A stretch of 25,179 nucleotides of DNA from DASTYK01 sp964430275 (GTDB lineage Bacteria > Gemmatimonadota > Gemmatimonadetes > Longimicrobiales > RSA9). This document shows positions 1-8,010 of the stretch, one piece after another. The stretch is taken from assembly GCA_964430275.1 (NCBI GenBank), contig CAYSGF010000303.1, positions 1 through 25,179 of the forward strand, given 5' to 3'. The position numbers were made by a program, and so were the translations under genes. Numbering within the stretch: position 1 is the stretch's first letter; the number at the start of each line of letters is the position of its first letter. A model generated the notes under the pieces. The model saw nothing but the letters and a program-made list of their open reading frames with translations, made no database searches and had not been told where the DNA came from.

Positions 1-2
1 GT

Positions 3-806
3 GCCCGCGATGCTGCCCGCGGCCTCTCGCGGGAAGCCGCTTCCCGCGTCGAAACCCTCGCGCGCTTCGGCTACGGCGCAAAGGGCGTCGTGTACATGCT
101 GGTCGGCGGGCTGGCGTTCGCTGCGGCAATCGGCAGCGGCGGAGAGACGACCGGCTCGACGGGGGCGCTCGCGACGATCGCGGATTCCACGCTCGGGCGA
201 ATCGTGCTCGCACTCGTCGCGCTCGGTCTGTTCGGCTATGTCGTCTGGGGGCTGGTCCGCGCGATCCGCGATCCCGAGCACGACGGCACCGCCAAACGCG
301 CGTACCACGGCCTGACGGCCATTCTCTACGCGCTGCTCGCGATCGAGGCGGCGCGCATGGCACTGAGCGGCTCGAACGGCGCGCAGAGATCCGGCGACAG
401 TGCCGGTCACTGGTCAGCGAAGCTCATGGAGCAGCCGTTCGGGCAATGGCTGCTCGGGATCGCCGGTGTCGCGATCGCGCTCTTCGGCTTGCAGCAGCTC
501 GTGAAGGCCTGGCGTGTCGATCTCGACGATCAGCTCGAGCTCGGCTCGATGTCCGCCGGCGTGCGCCCATGGGCGATCCGGTCCGGACGCCTCGGCCTCG
601 CCGCGCGCGGTCTCGTCTTCGGCATCATCGGCGCGTTCGTCGTCGCGGCGGCACCGCAGGCCGATCCATCGGAGGCGCGCGGGCTCAGCGGTGTGCTCGA
701 CCTGCTGGAACAGATGCCCTGGCTCCTCGCCGTCATCGCGCTCGGCCTGTTCGCCTACGGCATCTACAGCCTGCTGCTGGCACGCTACCGCCGAATCCGG
801 ATCTGA
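3..806 (+). CDS. DUF1206 domain membrane protein (5' end outside window)
   Basis: The reading frame is open to the left edge, so the N-terminus is missing. Just before the first internal Met (base 90) the frame reads LARFGYGAKGVVYMLVG, which is the hallmark start of a DUF1206 repeat. A second copy follows near SGRLGLAARGLVFGIIGAF. DUF1206 proteins normally carry three such two-helix units and six membrane segments; the piece seen here has about five hydrophobic segments, consistent with most of the protein being present. They are inner-membrane proteins of unknown function. The gene ends 19 bases before the stop of the convergent di-haem protein gene. Family assignment is secure; the function is not known. 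Confidence 0.85.
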   Translation, partial: ARDAARGLSREAASRVETLARFGYGAKGVVYMLVGGLAFAAAIGSGGETTGSTGALATIADSTLGRIVLALVALGLFGYVVWGLVRAIRDPEHDGTAKRAYHGLTAILYALLAIEAARMALSGSNGAQRSGDSAGHWSAKLMEQPFGQWLLGIAGVAIALFGLQQLVKAWRVDLDDQLELGSMSAGVRPWAIRSGRLGLAARGLVFGIIGAFVVAAAPQADPSEARGLSGVLDLLEQMPWLLAVIALGLFAYGIYSLLLARYRRIRI

Positions 807-810
807 CACG

Positions 811-823
811 GAGCGAAGCGCTC
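811..823. terminator. Small hairpin between convergent genes
   Basis: GAGCG-aag-CGCTC forms a 5-bp stem with a 3-base loop. It lies in the 19-base space between the stop of the DUF1206 gene and the stop of the minus-strand di-haem gene. There is no T-tract, so terminator activity is only inferred from position. Confidence 0.3.
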
Positions 824-825
824 GC

Positions 826-2286
826 TCAGTGGGAGCGGGCGTGCTCGAACTGAAAGACCAGCGCATCCATTCCGCTCGGCAGCTTCTGCGGCACGAGCCT
901 CCTGAGCCGCTCCGGCCGCGCGTCCGGATCGAGCAGCCCGTCGCGCACGAATGCGACGAGTGCGTCGAACTCCTCAGGCGTGAGCTCCACCCCCGGCTGC
1001 AGCAATGGGTCCAGGCGCTCGAGCACGGGCGCCATCGGGCCCGTCCCGCCCTGCAGGTCCGGCGGCAGATCGATCGTGCTGTACTCCGCACTCCCGCGCA
1101 CGGCATCGAGGTGGTAGCGGATTGCGTCCTCCAGGTGCACGAACGCCCCGTTGTGCATGAAGGCCGGCTGTAACGCGACGTTGCGCAGGGGCGACGTGCG
1201 GAACGCGTAGCGCTCTGCTGCATTGCCCGTCACCTGCGCCAGGCCGAAGTCCTCGTTACCAGCCGGGCCGTCGAACTCCATGTTGCTGAAGGAGGGCGCG
1301 ACCTGCGGAACGCCGGCGACGTGCTGCTCGAAGTCGCTGAACATCTCGTTCGATCTACCGGAGACGGCATGGCACGCCACACAGCGCGCGCGTCCGAAGA
1401 AGAGCATGGCACCCTGCTTCTCGGCCTCGGTGAGCGCATGGCGCTGCCCGCGCGCGTACCGGTCGATCGGTGCGTCGGCGTACGTCTGCGTGAACTCGAA
1501 CTCCGCGATCGCGCGCGCGAAGTGCTCGAACGTGATCGCGCCGCCCGCACGGACCTCCGGGAACACGCGTGCAAAACGCTGCCGGTAGGATGCGCTCGCG
1601 TTCAGCCGGCGAATCACTTCGCTGCGGATGTCATCGTTGTCGCCGACGAAGTGAAATCCCGCCGCCTCGACCCGCTCGGTCGGTGGAATGAATGCCTGCG
1701 CCGTCAGCAGGTGCGGCAGGTACGAGAGCGTCATCCCTTCCGGTTCCGGAAAGACGAAGCCGGCGCTGTTGTCGAACGGGTCACCGGAACCCGCGTGGAA
1801 GCGCGAGTTCCACATCAACGTCGGATAGAACGCCGTGTTGATCACCGTCGGCGAGCGACGCTGGTTGCGTGGCCCCGTCCGGTCCGGACCGACGATGCCA
1901 TTGTTGTCCACGCCGATCGCGATCGGCTGGGTATCGCCGAAACCATGCGTCGGTGAATGACAGCCGGCGCACGCGTTGTCGTCGTTCAGCCCCTGGATCG
2001 GATCGAACCAGAGCAGCCGTCCGACATCAGCGAGCCGCGGATCGAGACGGCGGCCCAGCCGCTCCTCGAGTGTGCGCTCGATGCGCCCGGTGAACCCGAG
2101 CTCTGCCAGCCGGGCACGGAGTGCGACGTCGAGCTCGGCGCGCGCGACGGACTCCGCAGCGATGATCTCGCCGTCCGCGTCGACGCACGCCGCCGCCGCG
2201 ACGCAGGCGACGAGGAGCGTTGCCAGTCGGCGCACCCGGCCGCCATGCACCCTGATCGCGTCGTGCCTTGCTGCCGCCCCCGTCAT
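826..2286 (-). CDS. Di-haem cytochrome c peroxidase / MauG-family lipoprotein
   Basis: 486 aa. Two c-type haem sites are visible: CAGCH at residues 106-110 and CVACH at 302-306. The C-terminal FMHNGAFVHLEDAIRYH segment (about 377-392) is typical of bacterial di-haem peroxidases and MauG-like enzymes. These are periplasmic proteins that reduce peroxide or carry out haem-based oxidation of a partner protein. The N-terminus has a hydrophobic stretch ending in AAAC (Cys34), so it is probably a lipoprotein. I chose the ATG at 2286 because it overlaps the TGA of the upstream lipoprotein gene as ATGA (translational coupling); a GTG at codon 13 would also give a normal signal peptide. Peroxidase versus MauG-type activity cannot be decided from sequence. 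A link to the nearby methanethiol-oxidase-like gene is possible, because mtoX clusters elsewhere contain a MauG-domain gene. Confidence 0.9.
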   Translation of the reverse strand: MTGAAARHDAIRVHGGRVRRLATLLVACVAAAACVDADGEIIAAESVARAELDVALRARLAELGFTGRIERTLEERLGRRLDPRLADVGRLLWFDPIQGLNDDNACAGCHSPTHGFGDTQPIAIGVDNNGIVGPDRTGPRNQRRSPTVINTAFYPTLMWNSRFHAGSGDPFDNSAGFVFPEPEGMTLSYLPHLLTAQAFIPPTERVEAAGFHFVGDNDDIRSEVIRRLNASASYRQRFARVFPEVRAGGAITFEHFARAIAEFEFTQTYADAPIDRYARGQRHALTEAEKQGAMLFFGRARCVACHAVSGRSNEMFSDFEQHVAGVPQVAPSFSNMEFDGPAGNEDFGLAQVTGNAAERYAFRTSPLRNVALQPAFMHNGAFVHLEDAIRYHLDAVRGSAEYSTIDLPPDLQGGTGPMAPVLERLDPLLQPGVELTPEEFDALVAFVRDGLLDPDARPERLRRLVPQKLPSGMDALVFQFEHARSH

Positions 2287-2795
2287 ACTTCGGGCTCGCA
2301 CACCACGTCAGGGTGCGCCTGCGCGAACATGCCGTCCGGATTGTCCCGCCACACCCAGATGTGCAGCCCCCAGGCGCCGAACTCCGCTTCTTCCTGAAGC
2401 GGCACGCCGAGGAACTCCGGCGGTTCGGGCTCCGTCCACATCGACGTCGGCAGCGCGACTTCCACTCCGACCAGCGCCGGCTTGCCGTCGCCGTTCGGCG
2501 CGTACAGCAGACCGTCGGGTGCGTCGGCATCGAGCACGCCGTCCAGGAAGCGGTCCATGTGGACGTACAGGATCCCCACCGCTCCTTCGCCCGGCCGCAC
2601 TTCGCACTCGTGCAGCAGGACGAAGCCATCGGCAATCGCGACGTCCACGTCCTTGTACTGCGCGGTGACGTTGCGGAGCTTCGCGATCGTGCGGTACTGC
2701 TCGATCGCCGGGCCGAGCGGTCCGTCGCACCCGGCGAGCAGGGTGGTTGCGGCAAGGACGGCGAGGGCGTGTCGATACGGTGTCATCGGAATCAT
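2283..2795 (-). CDS. Conserved lipoprotein of unknown function
   Basis: 170 aa. Signal peptide with lipobox LLAGC (Cys23). The start at 2795 is supported by GGAGG eight bases upstream; a second ATG at 2786 is possible. The mature part has the pattern I recall from a widespread uncharacterised secreted family: YKDVDVAIADGF, a Gly-rich MGVHY-like segment (here VGILYVHMDRFLDGVLDA), PDGLLYAPNGDGKPALVGVE, and the C-terminal LHIWVWRDNPDGMFAQAHP. That C-terminal block is the strongest signature. The function is unknown. It is first in a two-gene operon with the di-haem protein (ATGA overlap), suggesting a shared periplasmic redox role, which is inference. The frame is open further upstream to base 3023, but that extension would precede a complete signal peptide and is rejected. 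Confidence 0.8.
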   Translation of the reverse strand: MIPMTPYRHALAVLAATTLLAGCDGPLGPAIEQYRTIAKLRNVTAQYKDVDVAIADGFVLLHECEVRPGEGAVGILYVHMDRFLDGVLDADAPDGLLYAPNGDGKPALVGVEVALPTSMWTEPEPPEFLGVPLQEEAEFGAWGLHIWVWRDNPDGMFAQAHPDVVCEPEV

Positions 2796-2888
2796 CGTGG
2801 TCGCCTCCGGACATTGCGGCGTGCGCCGCAGTGGGGTCGTGCATCGTCCCGGACAAGTTGAGCTCGGCGCCTGCACCGCCGCGTCGGC

Positions 2889-2908
2889 GACACTACCCAG
2901 ATTTGCGC
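2889..2908 (-). promoter_or_regulatory. Recurrent motif site A
   Basis: On the minus strand this reads GCGCAAATCTGGGTAGTGTC, about 95 bases upstream of the lipoprotein/di-haem operon and also inside the divergent region of the ATPase-LuxR regulator. It matches site B (5677-5698) at about 14 of 20 positions (core CGCAAA...GGTAGT). A regulatory role is inferred. Confidence 0.35.
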
Positions 2909-2947
2909 GGCGCACCGCCCATTTTTCGTGTGCATGCGGGCAGACCA

Positions 2948-2976
2948 TTGGAGCGCGGAGGGCGGCTGCCCATATT
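2948..2976 (+). promoter_or_regulatory. Candidate promoter of the ATPase-LuxR regulator
   Basis: TTGGAG (2948-2953) and CATATT (2971-2976) are separated by 17 bases and oriented toward the regulator gene at 3035. They match the sigma-70 consensus at only 3/6 and 4/6 positions. The AT-rich -10 stands out in GC-rich surroundings. Confidence 0.3.
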
Positions 2977-2985
2977 GGCGGAAGG

Positions 2986-2997
2986 CGGGCATGCCCG
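2986..2997. promoter_or_regulatory. Perfect 12-bp palindrome upstream of regulator
   Basis: CGGGCATGCCCG is a perfect inverted repeat just after the candidate promoter and 38 bases before the regulator start. It could be an operator, for example for autoregulation. No partner site is seen. Confidence 0.3.
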
Positions 2998-3034
2998 GCC
3001 CGCGGCCGTTCACCACGCAGCAACCGGCTGTCTG

Positions 3035-5689
3035 ATGTTCCTGGAGCGCGATCCTTTCCTCAACGAGCTGCAGGCCGCGCGCGCGAGCGCAGCGGCGGGG
3101 CAGGGGTGCGTCGTGCTCGTGAGCGGCGAGGCGGGGATCGGCAAGACGACACTGGTCGAGCAGTTTGCGTCGCGCATCGAACAGGAGGAAGGTCGCGCGC
3201 GCGTGTTGTGGGGTGCATGCGACGCGCTGTTCACGCCTCGTCCGCTCGGCCCGCTGCTCGACATGGCACGTCAGGTCCAGGGACCCCTCGCTGAGCTCGT
3301 GCGCAGCGGTGTGGACCGCGAGATTCTGTTTACTGCCCTGCTCGACGAGCTCTCGCGCGCATCCACTCCAACGCTTGCCGTTTTCGAGGACGTGCACTGG
3401 GCCGACGAGGCGACGCTGGACCTGCTCAAGTTCCTCGCGCGCCGCATCCGCCGCACACCCAGCCTGCTCGTGCTCACGTTCCGCGACGACGAGGTGGACG
3501 GCACGCATCCGCTGCGCCGGCTGCTGGGCGAGATGCCGTCCGCGGCCGTGCACCGGCTGCGGCTGCCGCCGCTCTCGCAGGCGGCCGTCGCCCGCCTGGC
3601 CGCCGCCGCAGGCCGACCCGCCGGCGAGCTGCACGACGCGACCGGCGGCAATCCCTTCTACGTCACGGAAGTGCTCGCCATGGATGCCGGCGGCATTCCG
3701 CCGTCCGTGCGCGACGCCGTGCTCGCGCGCGCGGCGCGCCTGGAAAGCGCTGCAGCCGCGGTGCTCGACCTCGTCGCGGTCGTGCCGGGGCGTGCAGAGC
3801 GGTGGCTGCTCGAGCGCATGGGAAGTGAGTCACCGGGCGCGGTGGAAGCCGGCGTCGGTGCGGGACTGCTGCGGGCGACGCGCGAGGACGTCGCCTTCCG
3901 CCATGAGCTTGCGCGCCGCGCGTGGGAAGGCGCACTCGAGCCGGGTTGTGCCGCCGAACTGCACGCGCGGGTGCTGCGCGCACTCGAGGCAGAGGATGAC
4001 GGTGCCGGCCTGCTCCCGCGCCTGGTCTACCACGCGGACCGGAGCGGCGACGCTGCGACCGTGCTGCGGCTCGCGCCCGCGGCGGCGCGGGAAGCCGCCG
4101 CCCTCGGTGCCCATCGCGAGGCGGCCGCACATTTCGAGAGTGCACTGCGCTACGCCACGGATTCCGAGCCTGCGGAGCGTGCGGCGCTGCTCGATGCCTG
4201 GTCGTACGAGGTCCATCTCAGCGGCCGCATCGCGGAAGCCGTGCACGCGCGCGAGGAGGCACTCGCGCTCTGGCGTCAGACCGGCGACCGGTTGCGCGAA
4301 GGGGATGCGCTGCGCTGGCTGTCACGCCTCGCCTGGTTCGAGGGGCGACGGGAGGATGCGGCAACGTGTGCTGCCGAGGCGATCCGCATTCTCGAGCCGC
4401 TCGGCCCGGCGCACGAGCTCGCGATGGCCTACAGCACGCGCGCGCAGCTGCACATCCTCGCCGAAGAACGACAGCTCTCGTCGGAATGGAGCGACCGCGC
4501 CGTGGCCATGGCAGAGGCGCTGAACGATCCGGACGCGCTCGTGCATGCGCTCACGAATGCAGCGTGCCTGGAGCCCGGCTCGGCCCGCGAGTCGCAGGCA
4601 CGTGCGGTCCGACTCGCACAGGAGCACGGCCTGCACGAGCACGCACTGCGCGCATTCACGTGGCTGATCAGCGACGCGATCACGGAGCAGGACTACACGC
4701 TCGCCGGCGGCTTCCTCACCGACGCCATCGAGTACGCGGAAGCGCGCGACATCGACGCATTCAGCTACTATTTGCGCGGGTGGCGCGCACGCATGTACCT
4801 CGAGCAGGGGCGGTTGCGGGATGCCGAGGCCGAAGCCGCGGACGTGCTGCGGCACGAGAACACCTCGACGGTCGTACGCCTGCCGTCACTCGCCGCTCTC
4901 GGCGCTGCGCGTACGCGCCTCGGGGTGGCCGGAGCGCAGGAGGTGCTGGACGAGGCCCTCGCGCGTGCCGTAGCGACCGGCGAGCTGCAGCGGATCGCAC
5001 CGGTCGCAGCCGCGCGTGCGGAGGCGGCGTGGCTGGCCGGCGACCACGTCCGTGTGCGGACGGAAGTCATGCGCGCATGGCCGCTCGCGCTGCAGGCACA
5101 GAGTCACTGGGACATCGCGCGCCTGGCAGCATGGCTGCGCCGTGCCGGCGCCCTCGACGCGCCGCCCACGGCTCCGCCGGGGCCGTTCGCGCACGAGTTC
5201 GCCGGCCTCTGGCGCGAAGCGGCCGATGCTTGGCGGCAGCTCGGCTGCCCTTACGAGCGAGCGCTTGCACTCGCGGAAGGCGATGAGCCGGCGCAGCGCA
5301 CGGCGCTCGCGATTCTGGACGACCTCGAGGCGCGCCCGGCAGCCGCACTCGTGCGCAGCCGACTGATGCGCCGGGGCGCCCGCGGCCTGCCACGCGGGCC
5401 GCGCCGCAGCACGCGTGCGAACCCCGCAAACCTCACGAACCGGCAGATGGACGTGCTCGCGCTGCTGGCCGAGGGGCTGTCCAATCGCGAGATCGGGCGG
5501 CGACTCTACCTCTCCACGCGCACGGTCGATCACCACGTCTCCGCACTCCTGCGCAAGCTGAACGCCGGCAGTCGCGCGGGCGCCGCCCGCATCGCGCGCG
5601 ACCTCGTGCTCGAGGGCGGGAACGACCCGGCGGACGCCGCCGCCGACAGCAGGCGCACCGGCCGCGCGACGAGGCCGTCGCAAACTTAG
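3035..5689 (+). CDS. Large ATP-binding LuxR-family transcriptional regulator (LAL type)
   Basis: 884 aa. The N-terminal AAA-type ATPase has Walker A GEAGIGKTT (31-39) and Walker B LAVFEDVHWAD (114-124), followed by the GGNPFYVTEVL segment (204-213). The middle 500 residues are Ala/Leu/Arg-rich and helical, resembling the TPR-like region of this class. The C-terminal LuxR helix-turn-helix is at about 800-862 (LTNRQMDVLALLAEGLSNREIG...STRTVDHHV). Family members are ATP-dependent activators that sense a ligand or partner through the helical region. I start at ATG 3035 because the ATPase fold begins immediately after it; no good ribosome site is visible. It is divergent from the lipoprotein/di-haem operon and 113 bases upstream of the selenium-binding-protein gene, so it is a good candidate regulator of both. 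Confidence 0.9.
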   Translation: MFLERDPFLNELQAARASAAAGQGCVVLVSGEAGIGKTTLVEQFASRIEQEEGRARVLWGACDALFTPRPLGPLLDMARQVQGPLAELVRSGVDREILFTALLDELSRASTPTLAVFEDVHWADEATLDLLKFLARRIRRTPSLLVLTFRDDEVDGTHPLRRLLGEMPSAAVHRLRLPPLSQAAVARLAAAAGRPAGELHDATGGNPFYVTEVLAMDAGGIPPSVRDAVLARAARLESAAAAVLDLVAVVPGRAERWLLERMGSESPGAVEAGVGAGLLRATREDVAFRHELARRAWEGALEPGCAAELHARVLRALEAEDDGAGLLPRLVYHADRSGDAATVLRLAPAAAREAAALGAHREAAAHFESALRYATDSEPAERAALLDAWSYEVHLSGRIAEAVHAREEALALWRQTGDRLREGDALRWLSRLAWFEGRREDAATCAAEAIRILEPLGPAHELAMAYSTRAQLHILAEERQLSSEWSDRAVAMAEALNDPDALVHALTNAACLEPGSARESQARAVRLAQEHGLHEHALRAFTWLISDAITEQDYTLAGGFLTDAIEYAEARDIDAFSYYLRGWRARMYLEQGRLRDAEAEAADVLRHENTSTVVRLPSLAALGAARTRLGVAGAQEVLDEALARAVATGELQRIAPVAAARAEAAWLAGDHVRVRTEVMRAWPLALQAQSHWDIARLAAWLRRAGALDAPPTAPPGPFAHEFAGLWREAADAWRQLGCPYERALALAEGDEPAQRTALAILDDLEARPAAALVRSRLMRRGARGLPRGPRRSTRANPANLTNRQMDVLALLAEGLSNREIGRRLYLSTRTVDHHVSALLRKLNAGSRAGAARIARDLVLEGGNDPADAAADSRRTGRATRPSQT

Positions 5690-5698
5690 GTAGTCCAC
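5677..5698 (+). promoter_or_regulatory. Recurrent motif site B
   Basis: The core GTCGCAAACTTAGGTAGTC overlaps the stop codon of the regulator gene and lies about 105 bases upstream of the selenium-binding-protein gene, pointing toward it. It is the best match to sites A and C. A regulatory role is inferred. Confidence 0.35.
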
Positions 5699-5802
5699 TC
5701 CGCTAATCCGGGCAGGTCCTGCCGGCGCGCCTGCCGCCGCCATCGACGCATCGTGCCTCCGAGACGTGCACCCTGCCCGTCGCTCGCACACGGAGGAACG
5801 TC

Positions 5803-7215
5803 ATGGCAACGACTCTCACACCGCCCGGACGCCAGACCAGCTGGCTTCCCGACCCCACCTTCTATCCCTCCGCGCGCATGGCGGCGCAGGCACCGCCAGA
5901 GACCCTGGCCTATGTCGCGCTGGTCAGTCCGGATCCTGCTCAGCCCGATGCGCTCGGCGTCATCGACTGCGATCCCAAGTCCGCGACGTTCGGCGAGGTC
6001 ACGTACCGCATGGACCTCCCGCACGCCGGCGACGAGCTGCACCACTATGGCTGGAACGCGTGCAGCGCATCGCTGTGCCCGTATGCACCGCACCCGCACG
6101 TCCGGCGTCGCTACCTCGTGCTGCCCGGGCTCCGCTCCTCGCGCATCTACATCGTCGACACGGAGCCCGATCCCGGCCGCCCGCACATCGTGAAGACGAT
6201 CGAGCCGGACGAGCTCGCGGCCAAAACCGGCTACTCGCGCCCGCACACCGTGCACTGCGGGCCGGACGGCATCTACGTGAGCGCAATCGGCAATGCGGAG
6301 GGCGAGGCACCCGGCGGTATCCTGGTGCTGGACCATGACAGCTTCGAACCGCTCGGTGCCTGGGAGATCGATCGCGGCCCGCAGCGCCTCGCCTACGACT
6401 TCTGGTGGCACCTCGGCTGGGACGTCATGCTCACGAGCGAGTGGGGCACGCCGAACTCCGTCGAAGCAGGTCTCCAGCCCGACATCCTCATGAACAAGGG
6501 CTACGGCCGCGACCTCCACGTCTGGGACCTGCGTCGTCGCCGGCACCTGCGTGCGCTCCGGCTCGGCGACGACGCCCAGTTCGTGCTCGAGCTGCGCCCC
6601 GCGCACCATCCCGGCCGCCGCCACGGCTTCGCCGGCGTCGTGCTCAACCTGTCCGATCTGTCCAGCTCGATCTGGGCCTGGCACTTCCGCGACGGCGACT
6701 GGCAGGTCGAGGAGGTCATCCGCATTCCGGCCGAGCCCGCCGCACCGGAGCTGCTGCCGCCCGCACTCCAGCCGTTCGGCGCAGTGCCACCGCTCGTCAC
6801 GGACATCAACCTCTCGCTCGATGACCGCTTTCTGTACGTGTCCTGCTGGGGCACCGGCGAGCTGCGCCAGTACGACGTCAGCGATCCACTCCATCCGGAG
6901 TTCACCGGTTCCGTGCACCTCGGCGGCATCGTGCGCCGCGCGGCACACCCGTCGGGCGATCCGCTGACGGGCGGGCCGCAGATGATCGAGCTGAGCCGTG
7001 ACGGCCGCCGCGTCTACGTCACGAACTCCCTCTACCGTACCTGGGACGACCAGTTCTATCCGGATGGGATGCAGGGCTGGCTCGCTCGCCTGGACGTCGG
7101 TCGCGACGGCGGGATCGGCCACTCCGACTTCCTCGTACGCTTCGACGGCCACCGCGCACACCAGGTCCGGCTGAGCGGCGGCGACGCATCCTCGGATTCC
7201 TTCTGCTTCGGGTGA
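5803..7215 (+). CDS. Selenium-binding protein (SBP56) / methanethiol oxidase family
   Basis: 470 aa, the usual length of SELENBP1/MtoX proteins and alignable throughout from memory. Landmarks are CDPKSATFGEV (56-66), DELHHYGWNACS (77-88), SSRIYIVDTEP (112-122), HTVHC (148-152), HGFAGV (274-279), DINLSLDDRFLYVSCWGTGELRQYDVSDP (334-362), GGPQMIELSRDGRRVYVTNSLY (390-411) and the terminal GGDASSD. Bacterial MtoX is a copper-dependent enzyme that oxidises methanethiol to formaldehyde, sulfide and peroxide; the conserved His residues here fit that metal site. No signal peptide is visible, unlike some periplasmic MtoX proteins. The start is fixed by GGAGG at 5792-5796. The substrate is inferred from family only. 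Confidence 0.92.
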   Translation: MATTLTPPGRQTSWLPDPTFYPSARMAAQAPPETLAYVALVSPDPAQPDALGVIDCDPKSATFGEVTYRMDLPHAGDELHHYGWNACSASLCPYAPHPHVRRRYLVLPGLRSSRIYIVDTEPDPGRPHIVKTIEPDELAAKTGYSRPHTVHCGPDGIYVSAIGNAEGEAPGGILVLDHDSFEPLGAWEIDRGPQRLAYDFWWHLGWDVMLTSEWGTPNSVEAGLQPDILMNKGYGRDLHVWDLRRRRHLRALRLGDDAQFVLELRPAHHPGRRHGFAGVVLNLSDLSSSIWAWHFRDGDWQVEEVIRIPAEPAAPELLPPALQPFGAVPPLVTDINLSLDDRFLYVSCWGTGELRQYDVSDPLHPEFTGSVHLGGIVRRAAHPSGDPLTGGPQMIELSRDGRRVYVTNSLYRTWDDQFYPDGMQGWLARLDVGRDGGIGHSDFLVRFDGHRAHQVRLSGGDASSDSFCFG

Positions 7216-7289
7216 GTGAAGTGGTCGCACTGCGAGGCGATGCGATTCTGCTTTCCGGCGATCCGTCCGGCAGCGCGGTGCGCGCATGA
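7212..7289 (+). CDS. 25-codon mini-ORF coupled on both sides
   Basis: A GTG at 7212 overlaps the TGA of the selenium-binding-protein gene (GTGA). The frame runs 25 codons with no interruption and ends in a TGA at 7287 that overlaps the ATG of the next gene (ATGA). The peptide begins MSEVVALRGDAILLSGDPSG (first residue encoded by GTG) and has no membrane segment. No separate ribosome site is visible, so it would depend on ribosomes finishing the upstream gene. It may be a real microprotein, or a translational relay that carries ribosomes to the membrane-protein gene. Chance cannot be excluded for so short a frame, but overlaps at both ends are unusual. Confidence 0.45.
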   Translation: MSEVVALRGDAILLSGDPSGSAVRA

Positions 7290-7921
7290 CCGGCATTGCC
7301 GTCGTCGCGCTGCTCGGGGTCTACCATGGCCTCAACCCCGCCATGGGATGGCTGTTCGCTGTGGCGCTCGGGCTGCAGGAAGAGCGGTGGTCGGCGGTGC
7401 TGCGCGCGCTGCCGCCGATCGCCGCCGGCCACGCGCTGGCGATCGCGCCCGTCGTCGCACTCGCGGGCGCAGTCAGCGTGGTCGTGCCCGCCGAGACGAT
7501 CCGCATCGTCGGCGCGGCCGCGCTGCTCGGCTTCGCTGCATTCCTCCTGCTCCGGCGCTCGCGCCATCCGCGCTGGGTAGGCATGCGTGCGAGTGCGCGC
7601 GACCTCACGCTCTGGTCCTTCATCATGTCCAGCGCGCACGGCTCCGGTCTCATGCTGCTGCCGCTGCTCCTGCCGTCCGCGTCACACGACGGCGCGACGC
7701 ACGCGACGCACGCGAGTGCAGCCTACACCCAGGCCGCGGCCGGAGACGGCCTGCTCGTCCTCGCCGTCCACACGTCGGCCATGCTCCTCGCCCTCACCAC
7801 CGCCGCGCTCCTCGCCTACCACGTCCTGGGACTCGGCTTCCTGCGCCGCGCCTGGATCAACCTCGACGTCGTGTGGATCGGCGCACTCGTGCTCGCGGCC
7901 GCGGCCACGCTGCTGGGGTAG
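7286..7921 (+). CDS. Polytopic membrane protein, distantly NicO/UreH-like
   Basis: 211 aa with about six hydrophobic segments. Conserved-looking His motifs lie in or next to membrane segments: YHGLNPAMG (13-21), AGHALAIA (47-54), SSAHGSGLML (115-124) and AVHTSAML (160-167). A loop at about 131-145 contains three more His. The HGLxP...GHAL arrangement recalls nickel/cobalt and other metal exporters of the NicO/RcnA/UreH group, but the match is loose and the function is inferred. The only in-frame start after the upstream stop at 7217 is ATG 7286, which overlaps the mini-ORF stop. Co-transcription with the copper-dependent SBP56-family gene makes metal handling a reasonable guess. Confidence 0.75.
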   Translation: MTGIAVVALLGVYHGLNPAMGWLFAVALGLQEERWSAVLRALPPIAAGHALAIAPVVALAGAVSVVVPAETIRIVGAAALLGFAAFLLLRRSRHPRWVGMRASARDLTLWSFIMSSAHGSGLMLLPLLLPSASHDGATHATHASAAYTQAAAGDGLLVLAVHTSAMLLALTTAALLAYHVLGLGFLRRAWINLDVVWIGALVLAAAATLLG

Positions 7922-8010
7922 ACATCCGCGGGTGCAGCGTGCATACTCGCAGCGCGACGTGAACCGCCGGCGAGCGCCCCGAACTGCAAGCACTAGCGGA
8001 ACCAACACGG

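Noticed and set aside
826..2301. Start of the di-haem protein at 2301 or at an internal GTG
   Set aside because: ATG 2286 gives the exact ATGA overlap with the upstream stop. The GTG alternative remains possible but has no independent support.
2747..3034. Extension of the ATPase-LuxR regulator by 96 codons upstream of 3035
   Set aside because: It would run over the divergent promoter region and into the opposite lipoprotein gene, and the extra residues look like translated intergenic DNA. The ATPase fold begins right at ATG 3035.
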